Made by a program: the position numbers and the translations under genes
Source: Cytospora piceicola
Taxonomy: Eukaryota; Ascomycota; Sordariomycetes; Diaporthales; Cytosporaceae
Direction: 5' to 3'
NCBI GenBank assembly: GCA_023375675.1
Contig: JALQBC010000021.1
Coordinates: forward strand, 1 to 64,000
Length of the DNA: 64,000 nt
Part shown: positions 13,001 to 22,896 of the stretch, in pieces
Position numbering within the stretch: position 1 is the first letter of the stretch
How the letters are laid out: each line of letters begins with the position of its first letter
Notes under the pieces: model-generated
Databases searched by the model: none
The model's input: only the letters and a program-made list of their open reading frames with translations
What the model was told of the DNA's origin: nothing

Positions 13001-13812
13001 AGTACGTATACTAAACTCTTGAAAGTCGTTTTCTATATAACAGTAACAACACTGTAATGCCTACTGTTCTGATGTCTGTAGTGAACGGCTGCAATATATT
13101 ATACTTGGGAGACAGCCGAACCTCAGTCGAAATCCTGTTGTCTACTACTAATCATGTTATGTATCACCTTTAGGGGGGAATTACTTCGGTGGCAAACGTT
13201 CTTATATCGGACACTGGCCTATAAATTAATTTAGAAGATTAAATTACAGATATCCGGGGTGGATCCACTCAGACTGGGCGCGATTTCTATTAATGTAGTT
13301 GAAGAGAACGGCCTGTGGTTGTGATTTACGCTCCTATGCCTATCAGGACACGGCGAAGATCGCCACTAAGAGTGAATACAGTATACTCACTTTAGAAAGG
13401 GAACCTGACGTTATAAATGCTAGAGTTCCAGTATATACTCCATTACGCCATAGCGCTGTCAATTGAAACTACAATTCATATGATGTCGCAATCTTACTCA
13501 TTAAACACCCTTCTTGTAAATTACAACAATGATACGAGGTTGCTATCCGCATTGGGAAGCCTTTGACGCCGTGTTAAGTCCGAAACAATGAGAGCCACAC
13601 CCACTTGTTATCATTGGCTCAATCGCAACCAACAGTCCAACAGGTTGAACATGAATGGTCACCTGACATAAGCCGAAGGATTTAATACCATTGCCAGATC
13701 ACTTCAGCTCAAACGAAATGCATCTTTCGTTGCACAACATGCCTGAGAACCGGTAACGCACCGGAGAGGCCCAGTCACACCACATACGATAGTAGCCAGC
13801 CCAGCCGTCAAG
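10092..13812. other. Gene-poor stretch with degraded repeat-like DNA
   Basis: 3.7 kb without a supported gene. 10,092-11,450 is of ordinary composition with a G/T-rich GGTTGGGTTT run near 10,135-10,170. From about 11,460 to 13,690 the sequence becomes A/T-richer with stops in all frames. It includes scattered coding-like debris on the minus strand at 11,890-12,700. The last 100 bp are the promoter and 5' UTR of the monooxygenase. Confidence 0.5.
11890..12700 (-). pseudogene. Degenerate coding debris, possibly a retroelement relic
   Basis: On the minus strand, broken frames read like a polar, Pro/Arg/Thr-rich protein. One piece around 12,450-12,560 (HHYEPEWQPLVLELYEDTEA) is followed by a stop and then more than 100 codons of PATQDERTLGRVPDTD-like low-complexity residues. 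There is no intact ORF, no LTR and no reverse-transcriptase motif. The reading as a gag-like relic is inference from composition and the A/T-rich surroundings. It could equally be a dead lineage-specific gene. Confidence 0.25.
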
Positions 13813-15699
13813 ATGGTGATCCCAACGGTAGCCGTCATCGGTGCAGGTGAGTTCCAGTCCCCAACCTGCGTGGGTTGCACATGTGCATGATTCGAAATTG
13901 CCCAGAGCTGATACCCCTCCCGCAGGACCATCCGGGCTTTCCATGCTGAAGCAGCTCCGTGAGGATGGCTTCAGGGTCACCGGCTTCGAGAGGAGGGACA
14001 AGGTCGGCGGGCTGTGGGCGTACTCGGACGACACGTCCTACACGACCGCGCTGCCGCGGACCATGGCCAACATCAGCAAGTTCACATGCGGATTTAGCGA
14101 TTTCCCCATGCCGGACAGTCAGTTGTCAACTCTCATTTTGTCGACTCCTACCTAATGATTATCCCTCTATGTGGCCCATCTGGAAGGCATTCAGACTGAG
14201 CAAGTTTTGTCTCTTATGATACAGAGTACCCGATTTATATGAAGTCGGAAGACTTCCAGGAGTTCATGGAGGATTATGCGAGGCATTTCGACTTGCTGAA
14301 GGATTTCGTCTTCAATACGACTGTCAGGAAGGTATCGCGCAACCGGGACGATACCATGTGGAGTATCGAGGTTGAAACGGCTGGTGAAGAGGCCAAGACG
14401 CTCGAGTTCGACAAGATCGTCCTCTGTCACGGCTACCAGAGCAAAGCCATCGTGCCGAACTTTGAAGGCCAAGACAAATTCGAAGGCACAATCACGCACT
14501 CGCAGCAGTATAGAACGTAGGGAACCCCCTTCCCCGAGCCAACTTGATCACCCACCTAACAACCAAACAGGCCCGACCCGTTCAAGGACAAGAAGGTCCT
14601 CGTCCTGGGCCTCTCCTCCACAGCCGGCGACATAGTCCCCGACCTGGCCCCGCACGCCTCGCACCCCGTCTACCTCTCCCACCGCCGCGGCGCCCTCCCC
14701 TTCCGCCGGTTCCGCAAGGGCGTCCCCAACGACACCCAGGTGACCTGGCGGCGGCGGCAGATGTCCCAGGCCCTGCAGCGCCGCGCCCCGCGGCTGGCCC
14801 GCCTCCTCGCCGACCTGCTCACCCGCATCCTCGCGCGCGTCATGTTCCCGGACCTGAGGCCCGAATGGCGCCTGACGCCCATCCCGAGCATCACGCTGAG
14901 GCTGCCCGGGAGCTTCGAGAACGTCATCCCGCTCCTGGGGGACGGGTCGGTCAAGTCCGTGCACGGGCTGAGGCGGTTCCTGGGGCCCAAGAAGGTGGAG
15001 CTGGACGACGGCACGGTCCTGGATGACATCGACGCTGTGCTGCTATGCACGGGGTACAGGACGGACTGGGCCGTCGCCGAGTCCTTCCTCCAGACCAGTG
15101 TGCCAAAGGCGTATGGGTACGAAAAAGCGCCCGGCGGCGGCGAGCCTATGTACCGGCTCTGGATGAACCTCTTCCCACCGCGCTACGCAGACTCCTGTGC
15201 ACTGCTCTGCTACTCTGCATTCGGGAAATCCAACGGCTTTAGCTTTGCGGATGTCACCTCCATGGCAATTTCCAACGTTTTCCGCCGTGCTCACCCTCTA
15301 CCAGGACTTGACGCCATGAACTCCTGGATCAACGAGCACCAAGAATGGGTCGCCTCACGATGGAAGTTGGACCATAGCATCGACACGAGTATGGTAAAGC
15401 AGTGGGAGTTTCAAGGGTGGCTGCACGAGGCTGCCGGGACAGGCATGGAAAACCTGAGTATCTTCGGGTGGAAAGGGTGGAAGTTCTGGTGGAGGGATAG
15501 AAAGATGTACAAACTCATGAACGATGGAGTTGAGACAGCGCACATGTACAGGTATTTCGAGACGGGGAAGAGGCAGACTTGGGACGGTGCGAAGGAAGCG
15601 ATCCTGCATGCCAATGAAGTGGTAAACAGGGTGTTGCCTATCACGAAGGAAGAGGAGACTCGATTGTTGGCGGGTAATCCAGGAGTTAAAGGGTCTTAG
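13813..15699 (+). CDS. FMO-type flavin-containing monooxygenase
   Basis: Four exons, 13813-13846, 13926-14117, 14225-14516 and 14571-15699, give 548 residues. The first intron splits the FAD-binding fingerprint; splicing yields VIGAGPSGL at residues 7-15. The class B monooxygenase signature FxGxxxHSxxYR is present as FEGTITHSQQYR, ending at exon 3. The second Rossmann fingerprint is VLVLGLSSTAGD, where usual enzymes have GxGxSG, so the NADPH-site glycine pattern is altered. The C-terminal LLCTGYRTD matches the ATG motif linking the two sites. The family uses NADPH, O2 and FAD to oxygenate soft nucleophiles (N, S) or carry out related reactions. The substrate is unknown. It stands alone, so no biosynthetic cluster is implied. 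Confidence 0.9.
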
Positions 15700-16166
15700 T
15701 CAATACAGTACATGGGTGGCTTGGGGAAAGGCGTTTTGGGCAGTTCTCAAGGTTTAAATAGAGCGTAATATCGCGGCTGGCTAGAAATATTTCGAAGTAT
15801 ATTCATGTTAACAGCCCAAGGCCCATCAACTTGAAGTGGTGACGAGAACACTACCTGGGAGAAACGACACCAGAGCTTAAGGGAAGGTGGGGAAGGGTAT
15901 TGTTCAACGACATACCAACCATGCCGTCTCTTTGATATCTATTCCTTCCCTTATAGACGCCATCCCGGATTCGGCGCACGAGTACGAACTTCAACAAAGA
16001 CCCAGCATCCCGCTCGAGCTTCCCTGGCCGACGCATGCGCTGGCAACGGGAAAGGGCTGGCCTTTAAATACCAGCGAAAAGCAAGATGGATCCTGTCCGT
16101 AAATGCGTCTCGGGGGAGATATTCTGTCGCCAACAGTAGGGTACGGAAAATACGCTTGATCTTTGC
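15700..16166. other. Intergenic
   Basis: Terminator side of the monooxygenase and upstream region of the next gene. No gene or repeat seen. Confidence 0.6.
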
Positions 16167-17081
16167 ATGATGGTCTCTACCCCGGATATAGCGACTGTCA
16201 CCGAGTTCTGCTCGACAGCATCAAAGTCAGCACCATCACCGCCCCTTCAACGAGGGGAAATATATTGCCTGTCAGGCTTCACAGGGCGGGCAGAGCAATG
16301 GTACAAAGAGGAAGCGGGCCGACAGACCGCCTTGCGGTATAGCGAATCTTCCTCCAGGAGCACGAGGAGACAACCGTCCAGGACAGCAAAGAACAGGTTC
16401 CACACTTGCGACTACGTTCTGCCTGGAGCCGAGGTGGATGCCTTCCTCCGTGTTGAGGCAGATGAGGAGACAAGAGGGAACATCAATGAAACCAACGAGT
16501 CGTCTCTTCTCACTCCATCAGATGACGAAGCGCAGGATTGGGATCCTGAAACCAGCGTCAAGCACGTCCATACACGACTAAGCAGGGCAATCCAGCGTAA
16601 GATCAGAGAGCTGAAAAGCCGCTACGGCCCAGAAGGCATCAAGCACCTCTGCACCGTGGCGGATATGGACTGGGACTGCGTGGACGAAGAATACTGCGGC
16701 CACGGCCTGGTGGACAGATGTCTGAAATGGGTTCCCAAGAAGGCGGGACACCTCAGGCCCAGGATGAGGGTTGAGATGGAGGAGTTCTTCTCATCCAGAA
16801 CCGCGAACAACCGACCCGAGAGGCTGAAGGAACTAAAGAAATACAGATACTCCATGCTGAAGAAGGCGACGTTGGAGAAGTTAGCGACGCTGGAGGCGGC
16901 AGTGGACTCTCACCCAGAAGCAATGATGGAGGCCGAGATGCTGGAGAGCCCAACTCTGGGCAGGTGGCCTGGGACACCGGGGTTTCTGAAGGAGGACATC
17001 AAGGCTCAGACGGTCAGAATCGTTGGGCTGACATTTGCGGTGGACATTTGTGTCGGTGAGCCACGGATCATGATGTTGTAG
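16167..17081 (+). CDS. Hypothetical protein, 304 residues, single exon
   Basis: An uninterrupted frame from an ATG at 16167 to TAG at 17079-17081. The N-terminal 60 residues are polar and probably disordered. Residues about 125-260 are charged and helical, with a Cys/His-containing stretch around residues 165-195 (MDWDCVDEEYCGHGLVDRC) followed by basic KKAGHLRPRMR and an EKLATLEA helix. No signal peptide or membrane segment. I do not recognise the family. Codon use is moderately G/C-ending like that of its neighbours. It is probably a lineage-restricted gene; introns at the ends cannot be excluded. Confidence 0.55.
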   Translation: MMVSTPDIATVTEFCSTASKSAPSPPLQRGEIYCLSGFTGRAEQWYKEEAGRQTALRYSESSSRSTRRQPSRTAKNRFHTCDYVLPGAEVDAFLRVEADEETRGNINETNESSLLTPSDDEAQDWDPETSVKHVHTRLSRAIQRKIRELKSRYGPEGIKHLCTVADMDWDCVDEEYCGHGLVDRCLKWVPKKAGHLRPRMRVEMEEFFSSRTANNRPERLKELKKYRYSMLKKATLEKLATLEAAVDSHPEAMMEAEMLESPTLGRWPGTPGFLKEDIKAQTVRIVGLTFAVDICVGEPRIMML

Positions 17082-17559
17082 TTATAGCCACAGAGATGTA
17101 GACAGATCTTGATGAAAACGGTAACGCTTCTCAGTCGTTCAAGTATCCAGGCATACTGTAGAGGTGAATGGCAGGTTTGGAGACACTGGTGTCGGACGAA
17201 AGATCGGATGGCCCACTGCAGGGCGAAACACGGAGGTGTTCAGTGCTGGGATTTGATCCGCACCGAAGAGAGGAAAGGTGACTCCGCATACGATGTCCAT
17301 GACGAAGGGATGGGGCAAGGACAGCAGAAAACCAAAGCGTTGTTTGGTTTATGTCTGTGTAATGTACTTAGGTATGTAAATAGTACGGTGGTAGGGCCGA
17401 TCTGATCTGGAAGACTCGAATGAGGAGCAGAGCGAGACGTCACGAGTTGCTCAACATGTGATGATGACCTACCTACTTTAGGTACATTCCAAGATTGTGT
17501 TGTCAGAGCGCTCTTTGTTAGCCACTGCAGCAAGCCCAGCCAAGGTGAAAAGCGACTGA

Positions 17560-17592
17560 CTGATTGATTGACTGACTGACTGACTGACTGAC
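17560..17592 (+). repeat. GACT tetranucleotide repeat
   Basis: Roughly seven GACT/GATT units in tandem, about 475 bp upstream of the metallothionein ATG. Confidence 0.8.
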
Positions 17593-17928
17593 GTTGACTG
17601 GTCATCAACAACGCACAAATATCGCATGGCTCTCTTGTGCACAAGTGCCAGGCCGGCATGGACCCTGAAAACCCCAACCGAGACAGCGCTGAAAAGGCGC
17701 TGGGCAGGCACAGATAGGCTGATAGGCAGGCAGGATGGGGCAGGATGGGGCAGGCCCACCCGCCTGGAACGACCGTTTTGGAGTCTGGACGGGATGTTTG
17801 CAGGGGCTCTAGCGTCATCTTACGGATTCGTACAGGGATCAGGATCCAACCTTGTAACACTAGCATAGTACACTACACATGGACCCGCCGCTTTAACGCA
17901 CATTTGCCGCATCAAGCAATTGCATGTG

Positions 17929-17936
17929 TATATAAG
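17929..17936 (+). promoter_or_regulatory. TATA box of the metallothionein gene
   Basis: A clear TATATAAG lies 128 bp before the ATG at 18064. A C/A-rich, CAACAA-type leader follows. This is the best-looking TATA element next to a gene start in the window and fits a strongly inducible small gene. Confidence 0.6.
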
Positions 17937-18063
17937 GCCGTATGATCTGTCTCGACTGACTCTTGTCAACCACTGTCATTCACCAACGACAAGACAACCT
18001 CCAGACAAACAAACAAAACACTTCCAAACTCAACAACCCAACCCAAAACCCAACACAATCAAC

Positions 18064-18241
18064 ATGTCTGGATGCCAGTGCGGAACTTCCGGTGAGGGCT
18101 GCAAGTGCGGCGACAAGTGTAAGTTGCCATCATCAACCCCTCTATAACATCCTTCTCGTCCTGGTCCATCAGCCATAGTCCAACAACAAAACGCAGCACA
18201 ACACGATACTGACCGGTCCCTCAGGCACTTGCGGCAAGTAA
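18064..18241 (+). CDS. Copper-metallothionein-like peptide, 23 residues
   Basis: Two exons, 18064-18118 and 18225-18241, with an intron of 106 bp (GTAAGT..CCTCAG). Spliced, they encode 23 residues with six cysteines spaced CxC-x6-CxC-x3-CxC, plus four Gly and three Lys and no aromatic residues. This is the composition of the short fungal copper metallothioneins such as that of Neurospora crassa, which bind Cu(I) through thiolate clusters and buffer copper. The N. crassa peptide has seven cysteines in about 25 residues, so this one has one Cys fewer. The intron splits the fifth Cys codon, and the last exon adds only TCGK. The upstream TATA box and long leader support a real gene. It is too short for ordinary ORF calling. 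Confidence 0.85.
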
Positions 18242-18813
18242 TTGCTTTGCCTAGCTACCCTTCGAAACATGCAATACCTCTCGACCTCGACCAGAAATGT
18301 CAACACCATCACGGATCAGTAGGGAGGATGTTATGATATGAAGCGGCAACAACGGCAGCATGGCCTTAATCTTTTTTCTTTTTTTTTCTTTGGAAGGACT
18401 GATGCATAGGATAGACTGGATTTGGAAGAACTCGGAACTCTGAGATCGCCCTGTCTCGGTCACTATAATCAAGCATCTTTTCGAACCCCAATCACTTGTC
18501 TCGTGTACCTTTACTTGTGACGTGAATCCCGTTGGTGATACTCGCCACATCTGCTTTAGGTATCACATGTGGTCCCATGTATACCTTTTCCACGATATCT
18601 TGATACTCTAAAAGTGTACCCAGATCGTGTATCCCTTGTGGGCGTCCAACATGTGCCCGTTCATTGTGTACCAGTGATGAAATATGTCAGCGGGGACAGA
18701 ACTATGATAGACCAACCAAACTCCTCACGTACACCTGGCAGCCACCACTCCTTCATAGAAGCATCATAACACCCAAGACCCTGCAGACCAGGGGACTGGG
18801 TAGGAGGGTACCC
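18242..18813. other. Intergenic between convergent genes
   Basis: 3' UTR of the metallothionein and of the opposite-strand GNAT-like gene. A T-rich run lies at about 18368-18392. No other gene seen. Confidence 0.6.
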
Positions 18814-19776
18814 TCACAGCTCTCCCTCTCCGCCACCCCCTTCCTCAAACCTCATAACCTCATACCAAAACAACCCCTCCCCATCCAGTCTCTCCACCGT
18901 GACATTCTTCAGCCCCTCGAACCCCTGGCTGACATACAGCGGGTACCCAGCGGGCGTGGCTATCAGCGTGAGCGGCACGCGCCCACCACCACCGCCAACC
19001 CCGGCCCCCAGCCGCCCCAGCTGCGCCTTCCCCCAGCCGAGGTGCGCCGCCGCGAACCCGTTCCCGTCCCAGTCCGGGTGCGTCGCCAGGAGGCCCAGGT
19101 AGAACTGCGGGCCGAGCGGCCCGCGGAGGTACTTCTCCTGGGCTGCCTCCATGTGTTTCAAGTGGTGCAGGGCGCGGGTCACGTTAATATCGAGATGCGC
19201 GCTGCAGTTGAAGGGTGACGGGCTGGACACACTGCTGCTGCCGCCGCCGCCGTGCAGGCTCGTCGGCAGGAGCGCCGGCGACCACATGAAAGAGGAGGAG
19301 GATGATGATGAGTCCTCCCGGTCGTGACTGCGGCTGAGCTCCTTGAAGTCCCACATCGCAACCGACACCACCCTCTCCCGTGTCGCCGCGACACCCTCCC
19401 GAGGTGACGGCGTGGAGGGATCTGGCACCTGGACTGTAACCGCCGTGGCCCTGATGTCTTGTGAGTCATCCTGCAGCATGTGGAGGAAGCTTTCGCGCTG
19501 GCATGTCCATCTGTACAGCGGGTCAACGTCGTCCGTGAACTGGTAGATGTAGTTCCACATCGGCCAGGGTCGGAACGCGTCGTACCAGACGGTGGTGATG
19601 TCGTCGATGTCCTCGAGGGTGGCGTTGCGGAAGGTGAAGGGGATGCCGGCTGCCGGGGGTGGAACCGGGGAAGGGCTTAAGGGTGCTTGGTGAGGTGTGG
19701 GGGAGGCATGGCAGGCATGGGAGGATACGAGGAGGAGGGAGGAGAGGATTGAAGGGATGTCATTCAAGCTTCTCAT
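18814..19776 (-). CDS. Predicted secreted GNAT-like N-acetyltransferase
   Basis: Single exon, 320 residues, ATG at 19776 (the frame extends upstream only to a TTG). Residues 1-24 look like a signal peptide, with hydrophobic core ILSSLLLVSS and Ala-Ser after it. Then comes a Pro-rich linker. The body begins FTFRNATLEDIDDITTVWYDAF, which is the usual beta1-alpha1 start of a GNAT fold. Near residue 240 LATHPDWDGNGFAAAHLGW resembles GNAT motif A (acetyl-CoA pyrophosphate loop, Q/RxxGxG/A), here with DGNGFA. The C-terminal GYPLYVSQGFEGL resembles motif B (A..LY...GF). A Ser/Gly-rich insertion sits between the halves. N-glycosylation sequons (NAT, NCS, NVT) fit secretion. A secretory GNAT is unusual, because these enzymes need cytosolic acetyl-CoA. 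Confidence 0.7.
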   Translation of the reverse strand: MRSLNDIPSILSSLLLVSSHACHASPTPHQAPLSPSPVPPPAAGIPFTFRNATLEDIDDITTVWYDAFRPWPMWNYIYQFTDDVDPLYRWTCQRESFLHMLQDDSQDIRATAVTVQVPDPSTPSPREGVAATRERVVSVAMWDFKELSRSHDREDSSSSSSSFMWSPALLPTSLHGGGGSSSVSSPSPFNCSAHLDINVTRALHHLKHMEAAQEKYLRGPLGPQFYLGLLATHPDWDGNGFAAAHLGWGKAQLGRLGAGVGGGGGRVPLTLIATPAGYPLYVSQGFEGLKNVTVERLDGEGLFWYEVMRFEEGGGGEGEL

Positions 19777-20365
19777 CTTCGACGGTTGACTTGTTCTGTG
19801 GCGCGGTGATTCAAGACGCAATGTCACTGTGATTCGGCTCTCATCTGAGATGTCGTGAGTTGAGGTTATCAGTGGGTTGGGTTGAGATCCGGCCGCACGG
19901 CATCTACGATGCTCCGTCTTACATTGCAATCTCTAATCTGGGACCTGAGGATAACTTGATAAGACAAGTCTCGTCGGGTGAACAGCGCAAGTTACTTTGG
20001 CCACTGGAAAGTTGGTTCCTGATTGTATGTTATTGGCCAATCAAGGTGTCCCAGATTATCCAGCGAAAGATGACATTGAATACCGTATAGCGCCGGATGA
20101 CGGGTTTGCAATTCAATTCGTTGCTCATATAGCTCAGAAGTGTCTCGTACGGCGTTGGTCAAATCGTCCACTAATGCAGCCGAGTTAGGAGGCACATGGC
20201 CATGCCCAATTTCATGGTGGACATTCATAATATTTTCCATACACATCGTATTGTACAAGTCCACAGCTACCCCTTTAAGCGCCTTTGGTAGAGCACTCCC
20301 TCCCTCGAGGAGCACATTCCTAACAATTAAAAACCCCAAACCTTGTTTTTCGCACTGCAACAAGA
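19777..20365. other. Intergenic
   Basis: Promoter side of the GNAT-like gene and 3' side of the mL50-like gene. No supported gene. Confidence 0.55.
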
Positions 20366-21705
20366 CTACCTCCTCTTCTTCCTCTCGTTCTTGGGCAGCC
20401 TCGGGCCCCTGAACCACTTGTCCTCCACGAACGCGCCGATGCCCGCGTCGCCGAGCGCCGGCATCTTCCTCTTCTCGAGCTCCTCCACGATGACCTTCCA
20501 CCGGCCCACCTCCTGGTGCCTGTGGACGGGCGTGCGCCGCGTCGCGTGCACCCGCACGTTGGGCAGGCTGGCCAGCTCGCCCCGCTGCTCGATGGCCTCG
20601 GCGACCTTGGTGGCCGGCGGGGGCTTGACGAGGTGCGAGACGAGGTGGCCGGCCGTGTTGACGGCGTGCAGCTTGGAGTCGGGGACGGCGTGGCCGGTGA
20701 GCTGGAGGATTCGCTTTGTGACCTGCAAGGGGGGAGGTGATGTCAGTAGCCGTACGTTAGATATCAAGCTGTAGAAGAGCACAATGGGGTTGGGTGAGAT
20801 GATGTAGCACATACGGCGAATTTCAACCGCACATCCCGCAGCGAGATGGTCTTCCAGGTATTGTCCCACGTCTTGACGATCTCGCTCGCCTCCTCGGCCG
20901 TGAAGCGCTGCTTGCCCACCTCCTCGTCCAGGGAGGCAGAAGAGCCGGGAGCTTCAGGGTCCCACCTCAGCCCCTTCACCGCGCCCTCGACGTCGCCCAC
21001 GAGCTTGGTGCTGCCGTCCTCGGCCACCTGGATGCCCAGGCCCAGCACCCGGACCGCGTCCTCTTTCTCCCCCCTCTCCCACAGCCCGGTCAGCAGCTCG
21101 GCGTCGTCCCGCGAGGACACGGCCAGCGCCTCGACGACGGCGCGCCTCACGGAGAGCTCCAGCAGCGCGGGGTCCTGGACCTTGTGCGTGGGGACGAAGC
21201 CGGCGTATCTCTTGGACCCGCCCCAGTGGTCGTCCCTCTCGAACCACCCCTTGAGGCCGCCGACGACCTCGAGGCCCTGGGCGTGCTCGGCGGGTGTGTA
21301 GTCCCTCTCGGCCTCCTCGACCGTGTCGGCCCGCGGCGCGAGGGTGATTTCTTCCGGGGGCAGGGCCAGGTCGGTGTCGACTCGGAGTGCTGCCGCCTCG
21401 GCGTCGTAGGCGTCGAGGAACTCCTCGGGCGCCAGCCGCGCCTCGGCCTCGGTCGAGGCCTGAGCCGCCTCCGTCGCTGCCTCCTCTACCGCCTCGACCT
21501 TGGGCTTATCCTCTCTCGTTCGCGATCCGTGGAAGCTCCTCTGGGGTGTCGTCGAGAACTCGCGCGGCCCGCGGGTGGTTGTCGTTGTCGACGCCGCCGC
21601 CGCCGCCCGGCACACGGCCGCGTGCTGGGGTGCTGAGGCCGACGACGCCTGCAGGCATTGTGTGATGGCCGCGGAGGGCCTCTGTATCCTTGCTATCCTG
21701 CGCAT
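20366..21705 (-). CDS. Mitochondrial large-subunit ribosomal protein mL50-like
   Basis: Minus-strand exons 20815-21705 and 20366-20722, intron 20723-20814 (GTATGT..TTGCAG), giving 415 residues. The N-terminus is Arg/Ala/Ser/Thr-rich with almost no acidic residues up to about residue 60, a typical mitochondrial presequence. The conserved part is at the exon junction: SLRDVRLKFAVTKRILQLTGHAVPD. This matches my memory of the mL50 (MRPL50 / yeast Mrpl13) family core, in which a KFxVxKRIxQxTGHxIPD block is typical. The tail KNERKKRR is basic, as in many ribosomal proteins. It would act in the mitoribosome 54S subunit. It is transcribed divergently from the membrane-protein gene at 22032. Confidence 0.75.
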
Positions 21706-22031
21706 CTTGACGGGCTGACTGGGGGTGTTTTGCGAGGCCTGGATTGGGGAATTCCGGTCGCGCTTGCTCGTCAATGATGATGCCGATTGAAGCTTCGAAG
21801 CTGGGACCGAGAGTTCGAAATTTCGACCCGGCTGGCTCAACCCAGTGGCAGGGATCTCCCGCCAGCCGCTGCGGCAGGCAAAGAGGGGCCGCTGCGGCTG
21901 CCGGTTGCGCCCCCCTGAAGCTCAGCATGACCGCGGCGACCGGACAAAGAAAGTCACAATGTACAGCTTCACATTCTCCGTAAAGAAGAACGTGGGTTGG
22001 GATGATCGTCCTACGATGCTAAGGTGACAAG
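21706..22031. promoter_or_regulatory. Divergent promoter interval, 326 bp
   Basis: Separates the mL50-like gene (minus) from the cysteine-rich membrane-protein gene (plus), so it must hold both promoters. It contains TTCGAAGCT and GTTCGAAATTTCGA-type TTCGAA palindromes near 21790-21825. No TATA box is obvious. Confidence 0.55.
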
Positions 22032-22896
22032 ATGAACCGGCTTAGTATCCTCCTATTTCTCCTCGGCGCTTTCGCCTCCCTGGCGGCCGCAGCGTGTAAG
22101 TCCAATCAATCCTCCGGTCTCCTCTACGGACCAAAGCTGAACTCGCCATCTCACAGCGGCGCCGACGTTCTGCAAGTGCACATGCTTTACCAACAGCACA
22201 ATAATAGAGATCAAGTCCAAATCCTCCACCGCCAAGTCCTCCACCCCACTCGGCTCCTCGTCGTCCTCCTCCCACCTCAAACTATCCCCCGAGGACACCA
22301 CCGCCGCCGGAGATGAACCCGCCCTCGACCCCCGGTCCGTCCTCGTCGACGCCGACGACTACGACGCCGGCGACGACATAAGCGACCTCCTCTTCTCCCC
22401 TCCCGCCCGCGGCGCACAGCGCCGGGCCGAGCACCCCCAGCAGCAGCCCCACCCCGCGGACCGGCGCCGACACGCCCGCCGCGGCGGGTCCAGGCGGGCG
22501 CAGGCGTCGCCCTCGTGCAGCCAGTGCAACAAGGCCTTCTGCCTGTCGCAGTCGCTCCCCATCTGCAAGGACGCGGCCGACAAGGACGTCGTGACCATGT
22601 GCTTCCAGCGCGACAGCAGGAAGGACCAGATCATCGTCTGGGGGTTCATCCTCGGCACCGCGGGGCTCCTCGGGTGGGCCGGGGTCCAGAGGGTCGTGGC
22701 CATGAAGGGGCGGGGCTCGTTCGCGGGGCTGCCGGGCCTTGGGCGGGCCGGAGCCCCGGCCGAGGGCGTGAGGGTCGGCGCCGGGCGGGTCGGCGCCACG
22801 GGGAGTGATGCCGCGCGGGGCACGTATGCGGCTGTTGGGGGGCACAGTCGGGATAGCAGTATCCAGACGAGCGTCGGGGTTGAGAGGGACGGATGA
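22032..22896 (+). CDS. Cysteine-rich type I membrane protein of unknown function
   Basis: Exons 22032-22095 and 22157-22896 (intron 61 bp, GTAAGT..CACAG) give 267 residues. Exon 1 is almost exactly a signal peptide (LLFLLGAFASLAAAA). The mature part starts with TFCKCTCFTNSTII, followed by a Ser/Thr and acidic disordered region. A second cysteine cluster, CSQCNKAFC plus LPICK and TMCFQRDSRKD, precedes one membrane helix (IIVWGFILGTAGLLGWAG). A Gly-rich, presumably cytosolic tail closes the protein. The order signal peptide, two lumenal Cys clusters, TM is that of a conserved fungal membrane-protein family, but I cannot attach a function. The CxCxC and CxxC patterns could bind a metal or form disulfides. 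Confidence 0.75.

Larger units (their letters stand above)
17082..18063. other. Intergenic and metallothionein promoter
   Basis: Holds a (GACT)n run at about 17560-17592, a GGGGCAGGAT duplication near 17733-17753, and the TATA box and pyrimidine/CAA-rich 5' UTR of the metallothionein gene. The longer frames in this interval are shadows without good starts. Confidence 0.6.

Noticed and set aside
17240..17866. 208-codon minus-strand frame
   Set aside because: It starts with TTG and covers the GACT repeat and the intergenic region; it is low-complexity in the middle.
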